64,000 bases of DNA from contig NZ_JAIOAO010000003.1 of NCBI RefSeq assembly GCF_021190955.1, forward strand, positions 1,240,001-1,304,000. Direction: 5' to 3'. This document shows positions 28,810 to 38,900 of this stretch, piece after piece. Position 1 is the stretch's first letter, and every line of letters begins with the position of its first letter. The translations under genes and the position numbers were made by a program. The DNA is from Parachryseolinea silvisoli. GTDB lineage: Bacteria; Bacteroidota; Bacteroidia; Cytophagales; Cyclobacteriaceae. Under the pieces are notes generated by a model, which made no database searches, was not told the origin of the DNA, and was given only the letters and a program-made list of their open reading frames with translations.

Positions 28810-29274
28810 TTAGCGCTGTTTGCTCAGCCAGTTGTCGTGGGCAGCGCGCGCATACTTCTTTTCATCCTTTTCCCACTTCAGGCGGTTGTTGCTGCCATTG
28901 AAGTTATAGAAAAGATAGAGCTTACCGTCTACTATCTTATAGGTAGATGGATCAATTTTTACGCGTTGACCATCGACGGCCATGGAGTATGCATCCCAAC
29001 CGCCGCAAGCAGGTTCATATTTCTCGGGTGTTTTTTTAAACTCTTCCTGGTTCTCGGTGTTGGCGAAATAATAGGTAATGCCTTTATAGCTATACTTAAA
29101 GCTGTCGTTACCTTTGGCGGGGTGTCCCTTAAAATAGCTAACCGGGTCAAAGTCGCGTAATGCGACGCCGTTGTCGGTGAGGTTAAAGTTTCGAATGCGC
29201 TTCGCGCTGTTGTCGGTCTGAGCCTGCAGTGTGAGGCAGAACAGGAATGCAAAGAGTGTAAAACAACCTTTCAT
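28810..29274 (-). CDS. Secreted YHS-domain protein
   Basis: 154 residues from the ATG at 29274 (upstream frame rejected). Signal peptide MKGCFTLFAFLFCLTLQAQ, then a YHS-like domain: GVALRDFDPVSYFKGHP, FKYSYKGITYYFANTENQEEF, and KYEPACGGWDAYSMA. The family is thought to bind metal, often copper, in periplasmic proteins; the Cys in PACGGWDA and nearby residues could take part. It converges on iorB with an 8-base gap. Confidence 0.88.
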   Translation of the reverse strand: MKGCFTLFAFLFCLTLQAQTDNSAKRIRNFNLTDNGVALRDFDPVSYFKGHPAKGNDSFKYSYKGITYYFANTENQEEFKKTPEKYEPACGGWDAYSMAVDGQRVKIDPSTYKIVDGKLYLFYNFNGSNNRLKWEKDEKKYARAAHDNWLSKQR

Positions 29275-29302
29275 AGGACTATCGATCTTAGATGATTGAT
29301 AC

Positions 29303-29310
29303 CAAAGATA
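29303..29310 (-). promoter_or_regulatory. Promoter -7 box of the YHS gene
   Basis: TATCTTTG on the reverse strand, an exact TAnnTTTG match, 28 bases before the ATG at 29274. No clear TTTG at -33. Confidence 0.5.
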
Positions 29311-29372
29311 CAGTCCTTGAGAACGGGCCACATTTCTTTCATCGAGGATTTACACCACAGGCAGAAAACAGC

Positions 29373-29440
29373 GCGAGGGTGAGTGTGGGAGCGAAGACGG
29401 TGTACGACGTTCTTTCTTCGCTCTCACATCCCACCCTCGC
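29373..29440. repeat. Long imperfect inverted repeat between convergent/adjacent genes
   Basis: Arms of 25 (29373-29397) and 26 bases (29415-29440) pair with few mismatches (GCGAGGGTG... against ...CACCCTCGC; ...GCGAAGA against TCTTCGC...), leaving a 17-base loop. It lies downstream of the ABC-F gene end and upstream of the YHS promoter. No T tract follows in either direction, so it is not a standard terminator; it may stabilise the 3' end of the ABC-F mRNA or be a mobile palindromic repeat. Confidence 0.6.
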
Positions 29441-29475
29441 ACTACATTGCAGTGGGAGGGGAGGCCCCTGCCATT

Positions 29476-31116
29476 TTATTTGGCCGTGCGCTCGATTTCG
29501 CGCAGGTTTTCCATTTTCTTATTGCGCAGGAAGCCGCTGATGTCTTCGAAGTGCTCGCGGATTCGCTTGTTCCCGAACTCAAACACTTTGGTAGCCAGGC
29601 CGTCTAGAAAATCACGGTCGTGCGATACAAGAATGAGTGTTCCGTCAAAGGCCCTTAGCGCGTCTTTCAAGATGTCTTTCGTCTTGATATCGAGGTGGTT
29701 GGTGGGCTCGTCAAGAATTAATAGATTAACCGGCTGAAGCAGCAACTTGATCATGGCCAGGCGGGTCTTTTCACCACCCGAAAGATTTTTTACCTTCTTA
29801 TCAATGGCCTCGCCGCTAAACATAAAGGCACCGAGAATATCTTTAATCTTGGAACGGACGTCGCCTTCGGCAATCTGGTCGATCGTTTGGAAAACGGAAA
29901 GATCTTCGTCCAGAAGGGAGGCTTGGTTTTGCGCAAAGTACCCAATCAAGCTATTATGACCGACCTGGAGTTTGCCCTCAAAATCGATCTCACCCATAAC
30001 GGCTTTTACAAACGTCGATTTACCTTCGCCGTTCTTACCTACCAGGGCTATGCGCTCGCCACGAGCAATTGTGACGTTCGCATCGTTAAAGACCACATGG
30101 TCGCCGTAGCGTTTGGTCAATCCTTCCGCAATCACGGGATAGTTACCCGAACGAGGCGCCGGCGGGAACTTGAGGTTCAAATGGGATGTGTCGACTTCAT
30201 CAACTTCCACAATCTTGATTTTCTCCAGCATCTTCACACGCGACTGTACTTGCAGTGTCTTCGAGTACGTTCCTTTAAAACGCTCGATAAACTCCGTAAT
30301 GTCAGCGATTTCCTTTTGCTGATCGTCAAATTGCTTTTGCTGTTGTTCGCGACGTTCCTTGCGCAGCTGTAAATACTGGGTGTAATTTACTTTATAGTCG
30401 TAAATGCGGCCCATGGTCACCTCGATCGTGCGGTTGGTGATGTTGTCTACAAATGCTTTGTCGTGGGAGATTACAATGACGGCCTTGGCACTGTTCACCA
30501 GGAAGTCTTCGAGCCACTGGATGGATTCGATGTCCATGTGGTTCGTCGGCTCATCAAGCAGGATCAGGTCGGGCTTTTGCAACAGGATCTTAGCCAGCTC
30601 GATGCGCATACGCCAGCCACCGCTGAACTCACCCGTCGGGCGCGTAAAGTCCGAACGCAGGAATCCCAGGCCCATGAGCGTCTTCTCAACCTCAGCATCA
30701 AAATTGATCTCTTCGATCGAGTAATACTTTTCGCTGAGTTCCGAAACTTCTTCAATAATCTTAGCATAAGCATCTGATTCATAGTCGGTACGAACTTCCA
30801 GCTCAACGTTTAGTTCATCCATACGCTTCTTCATATTCAGGATCTTGGAGAATGCCTTGGAGGCTTCCTCAAATACGGTAGCGTTGTCTTCGGTGAGCAA
30901 GTGCTGCGGCAAGTAAGCTATAACAGCATCTTTCGGCGCTGACACCTTTCCACGAGTCGGTTTGCTCACTCCAGCGATGATCTTGAGCAAAGTAGATTTA
31001 CCTGCGCCGTTTTTGCCCATGAGGGCGATCCGATCGTTTTCGTTGATATTAAAGGTGACGTTACTAAACAGGGCTGAGCCATTAAACTCTACACTAACCG
31101 CGTCGACAGAAATCAT
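29476..31116 (-). CDS. ABC-F family ATPase (YheS/Uup-like), ribosome-associated translation factor
   Basis: 546 residues from the ATG at 31116. Two ABC cassettes without membrane domains: Walker A GKNGAGKST and GKNGEGKST, signatures FSGGWRMR and LSGGEKTR, Walker B LILLDEPTNHMD and LLILDEPTNHLD. Between them is the charged helical linker (about 240-300, RKERREQQQKQFDDQQKE) that reaches the ribosomal P-site tRNA in ABC-F proteins. FSGGWRMR places it with YheS/ABCF3-like members. Role: translation quality control or stalled-ribosome rescue; antibiotic protection cannot be excluded. Confidence 0.92.
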   Translation of the reverse strand: MISVDAVSVEFNGSALFSNVTFNINENDRIALMGKNGAGKSTLLKIIAGVSKPTRGKVSAPKDAVIAYLPQHLLTEDNATVFEEASKAFSKILNMKKRMDELNVELEVRTDYESDAYAKIIEEVSELSEKYYSIEEINFDAEVEKTLMGLGFLRSDFTRPTGEFSGGWRMRIELAKILLQKPDLILLDEPTNHMDIESIQWLEDFLVNSAKAVIVISHDKAFVDNITNRTIEVTMGRIYDYKVNYTQYLQLRKERREQQQKQFDDQQKEIADITEFIERFKGTYSKTLQVQSRVKMLEKIKIVEVDEVDTSHLNLKFPPAPRSGNYPVIAEGLTKRYGDHVVFNDANVTIARGERIALVGKNGEGKSTFVKAVMGEIDFEGKLQVGHNSLIGYFAQNQASLLDEDLSVFQTIDQIAEGDVRSKIKDILGAFMFSGEAIDKKVKNLSGGEKTRLAMIKLLLQPVNLLILDEPTNHLDIKTKDILKDALRAFDGTLILVSHDRDFLDGLATKVFEFGNKRIREHFEDISGFLRNKKMENLREIERTAK

Positions 31117-31135
31117 GCTTCTTAAAAATAAGCCG

Positions 31136-31143
31136 CAAAGATA
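31136..31143 (-). promoter_or_regulatory. Promoter -7 box of ABC-F gene
   Basis: TATCTTTG on the reverse strand, exact consensus, 19 bases before the ATG at 31116. The -33 region has TGTC instead of TTTG at 19-base spacing. Confidence 0.5.
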
Positions 31144-31209
31144 CTCTAATTTTGCCGTCCCTGACATACATCACCTTGGGAGAATAAAAGTTAGGCGGTA
31201 CGTTTGTGT

Positions 31210-32142
31210 ATGACTTTCCTCCAGGTGTTCGGCGTACGCAAAGACAGCAACGAAGGCGCCGTACTACAGCCGATCAGTTTTTCACAACAAAAGCATGAAA
31301 AGATTGCCATCGCCGGCGAAACAGGCTCAGGCAAAAGCACACTACTCAAGATTGTAGCTGGACTGGTAGCTTCTGACGCAGGCGAAGTCATTTTTGAAGA
31401 ATCGCGAATTAAGGATCCGCGTGACGTGTTGGTGCCCGGACAGGAGGGTATCGCGTATCTGTCGCAGCATTTTGAGCTGCCCAAATTTCTGCGGGTGGAA
31501 CAAGTGCTGGGATACGCCAATATTCTCCCGGAAGATGATGCAAACGTTTTGTACGCGATTTGTCGCATCGAGCATCTGCTTAAGCGTCGGACAGATCAAC
31601 TGTCAGGAGGGGAGCGTCAGCGCATTGCCCTGGCCAAGTTGCTGATTGCCAAGCCTCGCCTGCTCCTGCTGGATGAGCCGTTTTCCAACCTGGATCCGGG
31701 GCACAAAAACGTCCTGAAAAGCGTTATTCATGATCTCGGCGAACAGCTTGACATGACATTTATGATGGTATCCCACGATCCGGCAGATACGTTGCCGTGG
31801 GCGGATAAGATTCTCGTGCTGCGAGATGGTCAGCTTGTGCAACAAGGATCGCCTCAGACCGTTTATAAACAGCCGGTGGATGAATACGTGGCTGGATTGT
31901 TTGGTACGTATACGGCTGTGACAGTGCGGGATCAAACTGTGCACTTTTTGCGTCCAGAGGATTTTACGTTATCCGTTACTGAGACGCCAGGCGCCCAAAA
32001 GGGTTTTATTGTAAAGTCGTTGTTCTTCGGCGGCTTTTGCGAGTTGGAGATTGCCGCATCAGGAATGATGTATTTGGTTCGGTCTGAGCGACTTGACTGG
32101 AATCCTGGTCAATCTATCTGGGTGCAGCCAAAGGTTAGCTAG
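31210..32142 (+). CDS. ABC importer-type ATP-binding protein with TOBE-like tail (orphan)
   Basis: 310 residues from ATG 31210. Walker A GETGSGKST, Q-loop region AYLSQHF, signature LSGGERQR, Walker B LLLLDEPFSNLD, switch His in MMVSHDPADTLPWADKI. The C-terminal 90 residues (FLRPEDFTLSV ... WVQPK) resemble the TOBE domain of CysA/PotA/FbpC-type ATPases. No permease or binding protein is adjacent, so the transported substrate cannot be inferred. Divergent from the ABC-F gene. Confidence 0.87.
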   Translation: MTFLQVFGVRKDSNEGAVLQPISFSQQKHEKIAIAGETGSGKSTLLKIVAGLVASDAGEVIFEESRIKDPRDVLVPGQEGIAYLSQHFELPKFLRVEQVLGYANILPEDDANVLYAICRIEHLLKRRTDQLSGGERQRIALAKLLIAKPRLLLLDEPFSNLDPGHKNVLKSVIHDLGEQLDMTFMMVSHDPADTLPWADKILVLRDGQLVQQGSPQTVYKQPVDEYVAGLFGTYTAVTVRDQTVHFLRPEDFTLSVTETPGAQKGFIVKSLFFGGFCELEIAASGMMYLVRSERLDWNPGQSIWVQPKVS

Positions 32143-32406
32143 TAGATGCTATAGTGGCATAATATTGTAAATCAACAGGTTACATCCGTAGCCCAAGCAA
32201 TCCCTATTAGCTTAGTTACATAATTTACATTATGTTAAATAATAAATCAAAGCTTTAAGACGGTACGTTGGCTTCCTTTCTACAGTTCGGCCCCTTTCAT
32301 TCTGAGCAGTCCATACCCCCTCGAATCAACGCCGAAGTGTTTGGTTGCCCTTTTACAATTGGCTATTATTAGATTCCATTAACTCTAAACTTGAAACCTA
32401 GATAGC

Positions 32407-34317
32407 ATGAATCGCTTATTATTTTTGTTGGCCATCCTAATGTTTAGCGGAATCGCTTCGGCCCAGTTGCATGATTCTGTGTACGTAAAGCAAAACTACG
32501 ATAAACTGGAAGTACAGATACCGATGCGCGATGGCGTAAAGCTCTTTACATCCATTTATATTCCCAAAGACAAGTCCCGAACCTATCCATTTCTAATGCA
32601 GCGCACGTGTTACAGCGTGGCGCCTTACGGCAAGGATCGGTACCGGAAATCACTTGGCCCATCGAAATACGAATTGTATGACAAATACATCTTTGTGTAC
32701 CAGGATGTACGCGGGCGTTGGATGTCCGAAGGCGTGTTTGACAACATGACACCCAACATTCCAGGCAACGACCGGAAAAATAAAACGGCCACAGACGAGG
32801 CATCCGACACCTGGGATACAATCGACTGGTTGCTCAAGAACATTAAAGGGAACAACGGCAAGGCTGGTCAATGGGGGATTTCTTACCCGGGCTATTATAC
32901 CGCGGCCGGCATTCCGGATGCGCATCCCGCCCTGAAAGCATCGTCGCCGCAGGCCCCTATCGCCGACTTCTTCTTTGATGATTTCCACCACAACGGCGCG
33001 TTTCTACAAAGTTATCTGGCGGCGTTCGCCGTATTTGGTTATCAACACGATAAGCCCACCGACAAAGCGTGGTACGAAGAGCAACTGAACCGTTTCAGAA
33101 GCAAGCCGGTGGCGGATGGTTATGACTTTAACCTGGCGATCGGTCCGCTGAAAAATGCTACCGAAGCTTATCACAGTGACAATTTCTTCTGGAAACAGAT
33201 CATTGATCATCCGAACTATGACGAATTCTGGAAAAAACGGAATATACTCCCCCACCTCAAAAACGTTAACCACGCGGTCATGACGGTTGGTGGCTGGTTT
33301 GATGCCGAAGATCTGTACGGTCCGCTAAACATCTATAAGTCAATCGAGAAATCCAGCCCGGCAGCACGCAACGTCATTGTAATGGGGCCTTGGGCACATG
33401 GTCAATGGTCACGCCCTGATCAAGGAGCCACGATCCATAACCATATCGACTTTGGCGATAGTATTAACACCTTCTACCAGCGCGATGTAGAGCGTCGATT
33501 CTTTGCCTATTACTTAAAAGGCGAAGGGGCTGGTACCTTTCCCGAGGCACTGATGTTTGACACCGGTAGAAAGGAATGGAGAAAATTTGACGCCTGGCCG
33601 CCAAAAGAGATCCCGCCTGTGCGTTTGTATTTTGGCGAGCATGGGCAACTGTCGATCAATAAGCCTTTGAAGGATAACGCTGTATTTGAGTATGTGAGCG
33701 ACCCGGAAAAGCCGGTTCCCTATACGTCACAGACAGAAGGCATGGTCTTTACGCCGCGTTCGTTCATGAGCGATGACCAGCGGGCTGCAAGTCGCCGTCC
33801 TGATGTGCTGACGTTTCAAACAGAGCCGCTTACCGAAGATGTATTAGTCGGTGGTGAGATCATGGCCAGGTTGAAAGTTGCTATCAGTGGTACAGATGCA
33901 GACTTTATCGTAAAAGTAATTGATGTCTACCCGCCTGATCATCCACAGTATAAACACAATCCTGCGAACATCGTGATGGGCGGCTACCAGCAGCTGGTAC
34001 GCCACGAAGTATTTCGCGGGAGATTCCGGAACAGCTTCGAAAAGCCGGCTCCCTTTAAATCGCAAGAGCCTACCGATGTGAATTTCCGGCTGCAGGATAT
34101 CCTGCACACCTTTAAGAAAGGACATCGTGTTATGATCCAGATTCATAGCACGTGGTTCCCCTACATCGATCGGAATCCGCAGAAGTATGTTGACAACATC
34201 TATAAGGCTGAGGCCAGCGACTTTATTAAGTCGACTATCCAGGTGTTTGGTTCGTCTGTGGTGGAAATCGGAGGTGGAGAGAAGTTAGATACAAAGCTTG
34301 AGCTGTTACAGAAATAA
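32407..34317 (+). CDS. Secreted CocE/NonD-family (X-Pro dipeptidyl-peptidase-like) hydrolase
   Basis: 636 residues. Signal peptide ending at IASAQ. Alpha/beta-hydrolase of the CocE/glutaryl-7-ACA acylase type: MRDGVKLFTSIYIP, QDVRGRWMSEG, nucleophile Ser in QWGISYPGYY (about 160), WFDAEDLYGPL and GPWAHGQW (catalytic His). The C-terminal jelly-roll (from about 460) includes DADFIVKVIDVYP. Likely cleaves an ester or amide bond in the periplasm; bacterial members include peptidases and acylases, substrate not readable. Confidence 0.9.
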   Translation: MNRLLFLLAILMFSGIASAQLHDSVYVKQNYDKLEVQIPMRDGVKLFTSIYIPKDKSRTYPFLMQRTCYSVAPYGKDRYRKSLGPSKYELYDKYIFVYQDVRGRWMSEGVFDNMTPNIPGNDRKNKTATDEASDTWDTIDWLLKNIKGNNGKAGQWGISYPGYYTAAGIPDAHPALKASSPQAPIADFFFDDFHHNGAFLQSYLAAFAVFGYQHDKPTDKAWYEEQLNRFRSKPVADGYDFNLAIGPLKNATEAYHSDNFFWKQIIDHPNYDEFWKKRNILPHLKNVNHAVMTVGGWFDAEDLYGPLNIYKSIEKSSPAARNVIVMGPWAHGQWSRPDQGATIHNHIDFGDSINTFYQRDVERRFFAYYLKGEGAGTFPEALMFDTGRKEWRKFDAWPPKEIPPVRLYFGEHGQLSINKPLKDNAVFEYVSDPEKPVPYTSQTEGMVFTPRSFMSDDQRAASRRPDVLTFQTEPLTEDVLVGGEIMARLKVAISGTDADFIVKVIDVYPPDHPQYKHNPANIVMGGYQQLVRHEVFRGRFRNSFEKPAPFKSQEPTDVNFRLQDILHTFKKGHRVMIQIHSTWFPYIDRNPQKYVDNIYKAEASDFIKSTIQVFGSSVVEIGGGEKLDTKLELLQK

Positions 34318-34318
34318 A

Positions 34319-34339
34319 AAAGGGGACTAGTTCCCCTTT
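34319..34339. terminator. Bidirectional terminator overlapping the end of a gene
   Basis: AAAGGGGA (34319-34326) / TCCCCTTT (34332-34339), loop CTAGT. The TAG stop of the reverse-strand dehydrogenase (34329-34327) lies in the loop. A runs on the left serve the reverse strand; the forward side has only TTT, so it is stronger in reverse. Confidence 0.65.
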
Positions 34340-35634
34340 CCATAACTTACTTTCCAAATCGTATTGCTGACGTCGTCGGTTATCAATAACCCTCCCGATG
34401 GGGTAACCACGACCCCTACCGGGCGACCGTATACCTTTTCCTTCTCCAGGTCGGCAATAAAGCCGCCCAGGAATTCTTCGGGTTTGCCGTTTGGCTTTCC
34501 ATTTTTAAATGGTACAAAAACTACGCAATAGCCCGCCAGTTGCGATCGATTCCACGAGCCGTGTTGTGCAACAAAGGCGCCTTCGTGGTATTTGCTGGGA
34601 AAAGCGTCTTTGTTATAGAAGGCCAATCCAAGTGATGCCGTGTGCGATCCCAAGTCTACGTCGGGTACACGTGTGTCTTTGACCTGGGCTGGATGCAGGA
34701 GTTTCACGCGGTCGTCACGATGCTGACCGTGATAGACGTAGGGCCATCCATAAAAGCCTCCCTCGGCCACGCTCGTGAGGTAATCGGGGACAAGGTCGTC
34801 TCCAAGTTCGTCGCGTTCATTAACAGAAGTCCATAATGTATTTGTACCCATAGCCCAGTCCATGCCTACTGGATTTCTCAATCCACTGGCATACACGCGC
34901 AGGCCTGAACCATCGGGGTTGATTTCGAGAATAGCCGCGCGCAAGAGTTCCTTCTCGATGCTCTTCTCTGCAATATTGCTCCCTGAGCCTACCGCTATAA
35001 AGATTTTTGTGCCCTCTTTATTGGCAATGATGTTGCGTGTCCAGTGGCGGTTTACTTTGCCGGCGGGCAAGTCGACAACCTTCTGCCCTTTCGATTTATC
35101 GATGTGTATTTGTCCCGGCTTGTAGGGATACCGCAGCAGCGCATCCGTGTTTGCTACATAAAACCACTCCCCCAGCACCAGCATGCCAAACGGCTGGTTT
35201 AATTCGTCAAGAAAGGTTTCGCGCATGTCCGGCGCGCCATCTTGATTGGTGTCTCGTAACAACGTGATGCGATCGGCGCTGTTGCGCATGCTGTTGGATT
35301 TTGACGCCCCAATAAAATGAGCGCCAAGTTTTTCCCACCAGGGATGGTAAGTATTACTCTCTGCTACGAGGATGTCGCCGTTGGGTGTGATATACATCCA
35401 CCGCGGATTATCAAATTCCGTGGCGTAAGGCGCGACTGTAAAACCTTCCGGTGCTTTCGGGGTGCGGCCTCCCTCCCAACCTTGCACGTTGCTGAAGTTC
35501 ATCGACGACTTCGTAGCATGTGGCGGCGGAAGAGAATCGTGCTGGCCAAACACAGCGGTATGATACATACCAGCCAGCAAGAAAAGTGTAAGGCGTGGCA
35601 ATTGTTGCCACGCCTTTGGTGTTATGTCGCTCAT
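34327..35634 (-). CDS. Secreted PQQ-dependent sugar (sorbosone-type) dehydrogenase-like beta-propeller
   Basis: 435 residues from the ATG at 35634. N-terminal signal peptide (PRLTLFLLAGMYHTAVFGQ). Six-bladed propeller family: GFTVAPYATEFDNPRWMYITPNGDILVAES, LNQPFGMLVLG, ASGLRNPVGMDW, DELGDDLVPDYLTSV and GSHTASLGLAFY, as in soluble aldose/sorbosone dehydrogenases that use PQQ. No pqq synthesis genes seen, so the cofactor may be imported or the family member may differ. The start lies one base after the TGA of the DUF1328 gene. A perfect hairpin sits inside the signal-peptide coding region (35590-35616). Confidence 0.85.
   Translation of the reverse strand: MSDITPKAWQQLPRLTLFLLAGMYHTAVFGQHDSLPPPHATKSSMNFSNVQGWEGGRTPKAPEGFTVAPYATEFDNPRWMYITPNGDILVAESNTYHPWWEKLGAHFIGASKSNSMRNSADRITLLRDTNQDGAPDMRETFLDELNQPFGMLVLGEWFYVANTDALLRYPYKPGQIHIDKSKGQKVVDLPAGKVNRHWTRNIIANKEGTKIFIAVGSGSNIAEKSIEKELLRAAILEINPDGSGLRVYASGLRNPVGMDWAMGTNTLWTSVNERDELGDDLVPDYLTSVAEGGFYGWPYVYHGQHRDDRVKLLHPAQVKDTRVPDVDLGSHTASLGLAFYNKDAFPSKYHEGAFVAQHGSWNRSQLAGYCVVFVPFKNGKPNGKPEEFLGGFIADLEKEKVYGRPVGVVVTPSGGLLITDDVSNTIWKVSYGKGN
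35590..35616 (-). promoter_or_regulatory. Perfect 12-bp hairpin inside the signal-peptide region
   Basis: AAGGCGTGGCAA (35590-35601) and TTGCCACGCCTT (35605-35616) form a perfect 12-bp stem with a 3-base loop, within codons about 7-15 of the dehydrogenase and about 20 bases after the DUF1328 stop. On the reverse strand it is followed by ACACTTTTC, a poor T tract. It could attenuate transcription or slow translation between the two coupled genes (inference). Confidence 0.5.
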
Positions 35635-35635
35635 C

Positions 35636-35803
35636 TCACTTTTTGAAGATGCTCGCACCAAATGCCAGCACAAGGACAAAAAGCACGATGAATACAAAGA
35701 ACAATACTTGCGCGATGGTGGCGGCACCTTCCGCGATGCCTCCAAAGCCAAAGATTGCCGCCACAATGGCGATGATAAAGAAGATTGCAGCCCAGCGTAA
35801 CAT
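35636..35803 (-). CDS. DUF1328 small membrane protein
   Basis: 55 residues from ATG 35803 ([20 protein letters not shown]), two membrane helices joined by the conserved GIAEGAA loop, ending FGASIFKK. This is the DUF1328 (YtjA-like) family, small inner-membrane proteins often linked to envelope stress; function unknown. Stop and next start are separated by a single base, so the dehydrogenase downstream is probably coupled. Confidence 0.9.
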   Translation of the reverse strand: MLRWAAIFFIIAIVAAIFGFGGIAEGAATIAQVLFFVFIVLFVLVLAFGASIFKK

Positions 35804-35915
35804 AAGATTAGTTGTTTTAATGTACCTCCAGTGTTTTAAATACTGTGCCCGATCCATTGACCGAAGGCGATTTTTCTGGCTGTATATCGTATTCACCGCG
35901 CATGTGCAAAATGCT

Positions 35916-38900
35916 CTACAACTCTATTGGATGCTTGTCAACGTCCTCGATTTTCGTCGGCTCTGCCTCCGCTTCATTCTTCTTCATCAGCATTTTGATA
36001 CCGCGCAACGGAATGATCACCCAATCCGGACGATTGTTCAATTCGTAGTTCACCTCATAGATTGCTTTTTCCAGCAGGAACGTGGTCATCATGATTTCAA
36101 AGCTCTCGTTGTTTTGAGGAATGAAGGCAGCTCCTTGCGAATACTTGAGGTAAGCATCCATAAAGAAGCTACTCATGTAGTGATACCACTGCTCTACGTA
36201 CGGGATGAGTCGCGGAAAATCCTCCTTCCGGATTTGGTTGTCGAGGAACAAGCTTGCGTATGCAGCATAGTGAAATGAGCGTATTATACCGGCCACATCC
36301 CGTAAGGGCGATCGTTTCAGCCGGCGTTCACTGTAACTCCGGGCGGGTTCACCTTCGAAGTCAGTAAGAATAAAGTCCTTGCCCGTATAGAGCACCTGCC
36401 CCAGGTGATAGTCTCCGTGAATGCGGATTTTAACTACGTCAATCTTATTCTTGTATATCCGTTTTAGTACTTGAAGAATCTCTCCTTTCATGGCCAATAC
36501 GTCTTCGGCCTCCTGGCGAACTTCCGGATCTAGTTTATCCAAGGAACGGCTCAAGTTCTGGAAGGTGCTTCGCACAAGCGACTGGAGTCCTGAAAATAGC
36601 GAACGTTGATAATGCAACGAGTATTCTTCGAATCTAAAGTCCGGAATGTCAGGTCGCGATAGTAGGGCGAGGTGCATCTCCGACGTGCGCTTACCGAGCA
36701 AAGCTGCGTTGTCTGCCACAACACTTTCCAGCAAGTCTTTCATGACGGCCGGGATATGATCGTATGTGACGGGACGCAAAAGGGTTCCCATCGGCGGTGG
36801 CGGCTCGACGATGTCTGTATGCGTCAGAATACGTTCGTTGAAGTGATCCAGGCGGTCTAACATATACGACCAGGTGTCAGTGCTGCTTTCTACCATTTGC
36901 TGCATCATGCCCAACACGATGGAACCGCTGGCAGACTTCCATTCGATCGTTCCAATAAATCCCGGCACATGTGTAAAGTTTGTATGCTCCGTCAGGAAGT
37001 GTGTTATCTCTACATCGGGATTAATAGATCTATCGACTTTTCGAAAAAGCTTTAAAAAGAATTTGTTATCGAACGTGATGGAAGTATTACTTTGCTCTCC
37101 TCCCAATACTTTTGGCTTGATCTTCTCTTGCTGCTGTACATGCGCTGCCAGTGCTTCGTTGCCGGTAAATAAAAGTTCGCCGTGTGCCACTTTCACACGT
37201 TCTTGCCGCGACATTTTTAAGAATATCTCCTCCTGGAAAGCCAGGCCATAGATCGCATCATACAAGATGCCTTCGGTCCCTTCACTGGTTCGCACCTGGG
37301 CAATGACCGACTGGGGGCAATTCTCTTTTAGCTTGTTCGCGAAGGCATCTTCACCAAACGCGATCGGCAACTGGTACGTATCGGATAATCCACTGGCATA
37401 ATTAATTTCCAGGAGCAGAATATACGCCGTCGTCTTGGCCGCTGTCAGTGGCACTGTGGCATGATCGATGATTTTTATGCTTTCGACTATGCGGCTCTTA
37501 CCTCCAAACCAACGTAGCTTGCGTAAGTAGATTGGTAAGATATAATTCTCAAGCTCGGTTACCACGGCGCGTTGCGCAAACTTGTCCCATTGAGCAATGT
37601 TTAGCACGGGCAACGTTTTGTTTTCCGTCAGCATAGACTCCACTTTGTGCAGTACAAACCATTCGCAATCATACGCAGCCAGTGTAAAGAAATAGGGATT
37701 ATTTTCCTTAATGGATGGAAATCGATTCTGGCTAAATACTTCTACGGGAACATAGCCCGCAAAAGAATCCAGGTTAAGCTCCGCTGCTTGCGTGTAGCGC
37801 GACAGGTTTACTATGACCAGCACAGTCTCCTCTTCATACGTTCTTGTGAACGCCAGGATTTTGGCATTCTCCACCGATACAAATTTCAAATCGCCACGCC
37901 CCAGCGCCTTGTATTGCTTACGCTTACTGAGTACGCGTTTCATCCACCATAGTAAGGAAGATGTATTGCGCGATTGCATATCCACATTAACCGATTCATA
38001 ATGATATTCAGGATCGAGGATGATGGGCAAGTATAGCTTATGGGGGTGGGCTTCCGAAAAACCTGCATTACGGTCGGAGCTCCATTGCATGGGTGTACGA
38101 ACCCCGTCGCGATCGCCCAGGTAGTAATTGTCGCCCATGCCTATCTCGTCTCCATAATACAATACCGGGGTGCCAGGCAATGAGAACAACAGGTAATTCA
38201 ACAGCTCGATCTTCTGTCGGTTGTTGCTCATGAGCGGGGCCAGGCGGTGCCGGATGCCGAGGTTTATACGCGCGCGCGGATCTTTGACATAGGCCTTGTA
38301 CATGTAGTCGCGTTCCTCGTCGGTTACCATCTCAAGCGTAAGCTCATCGTGGTTGCGCAGGAAAATGGCCCACTGGCAGTTTGCTGGAATTTCCGGGGTT
38401 TGATCAAAGATGTCAGTGAGCGGGTACCGATCTTCCATTTGCAGCGCCATATACATGCGCGGCATAACAGGAAAGTGATAATTCATGTGGCACTCATCAC
38501 CATCGCCAAAATAAGACGCAGCGTCCTCAGGCCACATGTTGGCTTCGGCCAATAACATAGTGCCGGGATAATGATCGTCAACATGTTTCCGAAGCTTCTT
38601 CAAAAAGACATGCGTCTCAGGAAGATTTTCGCCGTTAGTCCCCTCGCGTTCGAACAAATAAGGCACGGCATCCAGACGGAAACCGTCCACACCCATGCTA
38701 CACCAGAAGTCAAGTATTTTGAATATCTCCGCTTGCACCAGCGGGTTATCAAAGTTTAGATCGGGTTGATGGTGAAAGAACCGGTGCCAATAGTATTGGC
38801 CGGCGACTGGGTCCCACGTCCAGTTGGAAGTCTCGGTATCCTGAAAGATAATACGTACGTCACGGTATTTGTTTGCATCGTCGGTCCAGACGTAAAAGTC

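Noticed and set aside
35595..36278. 227-codon open frame on the + strand
   Set aside because: Antisense to treS and the DUF1328 gene; no family-like segments.
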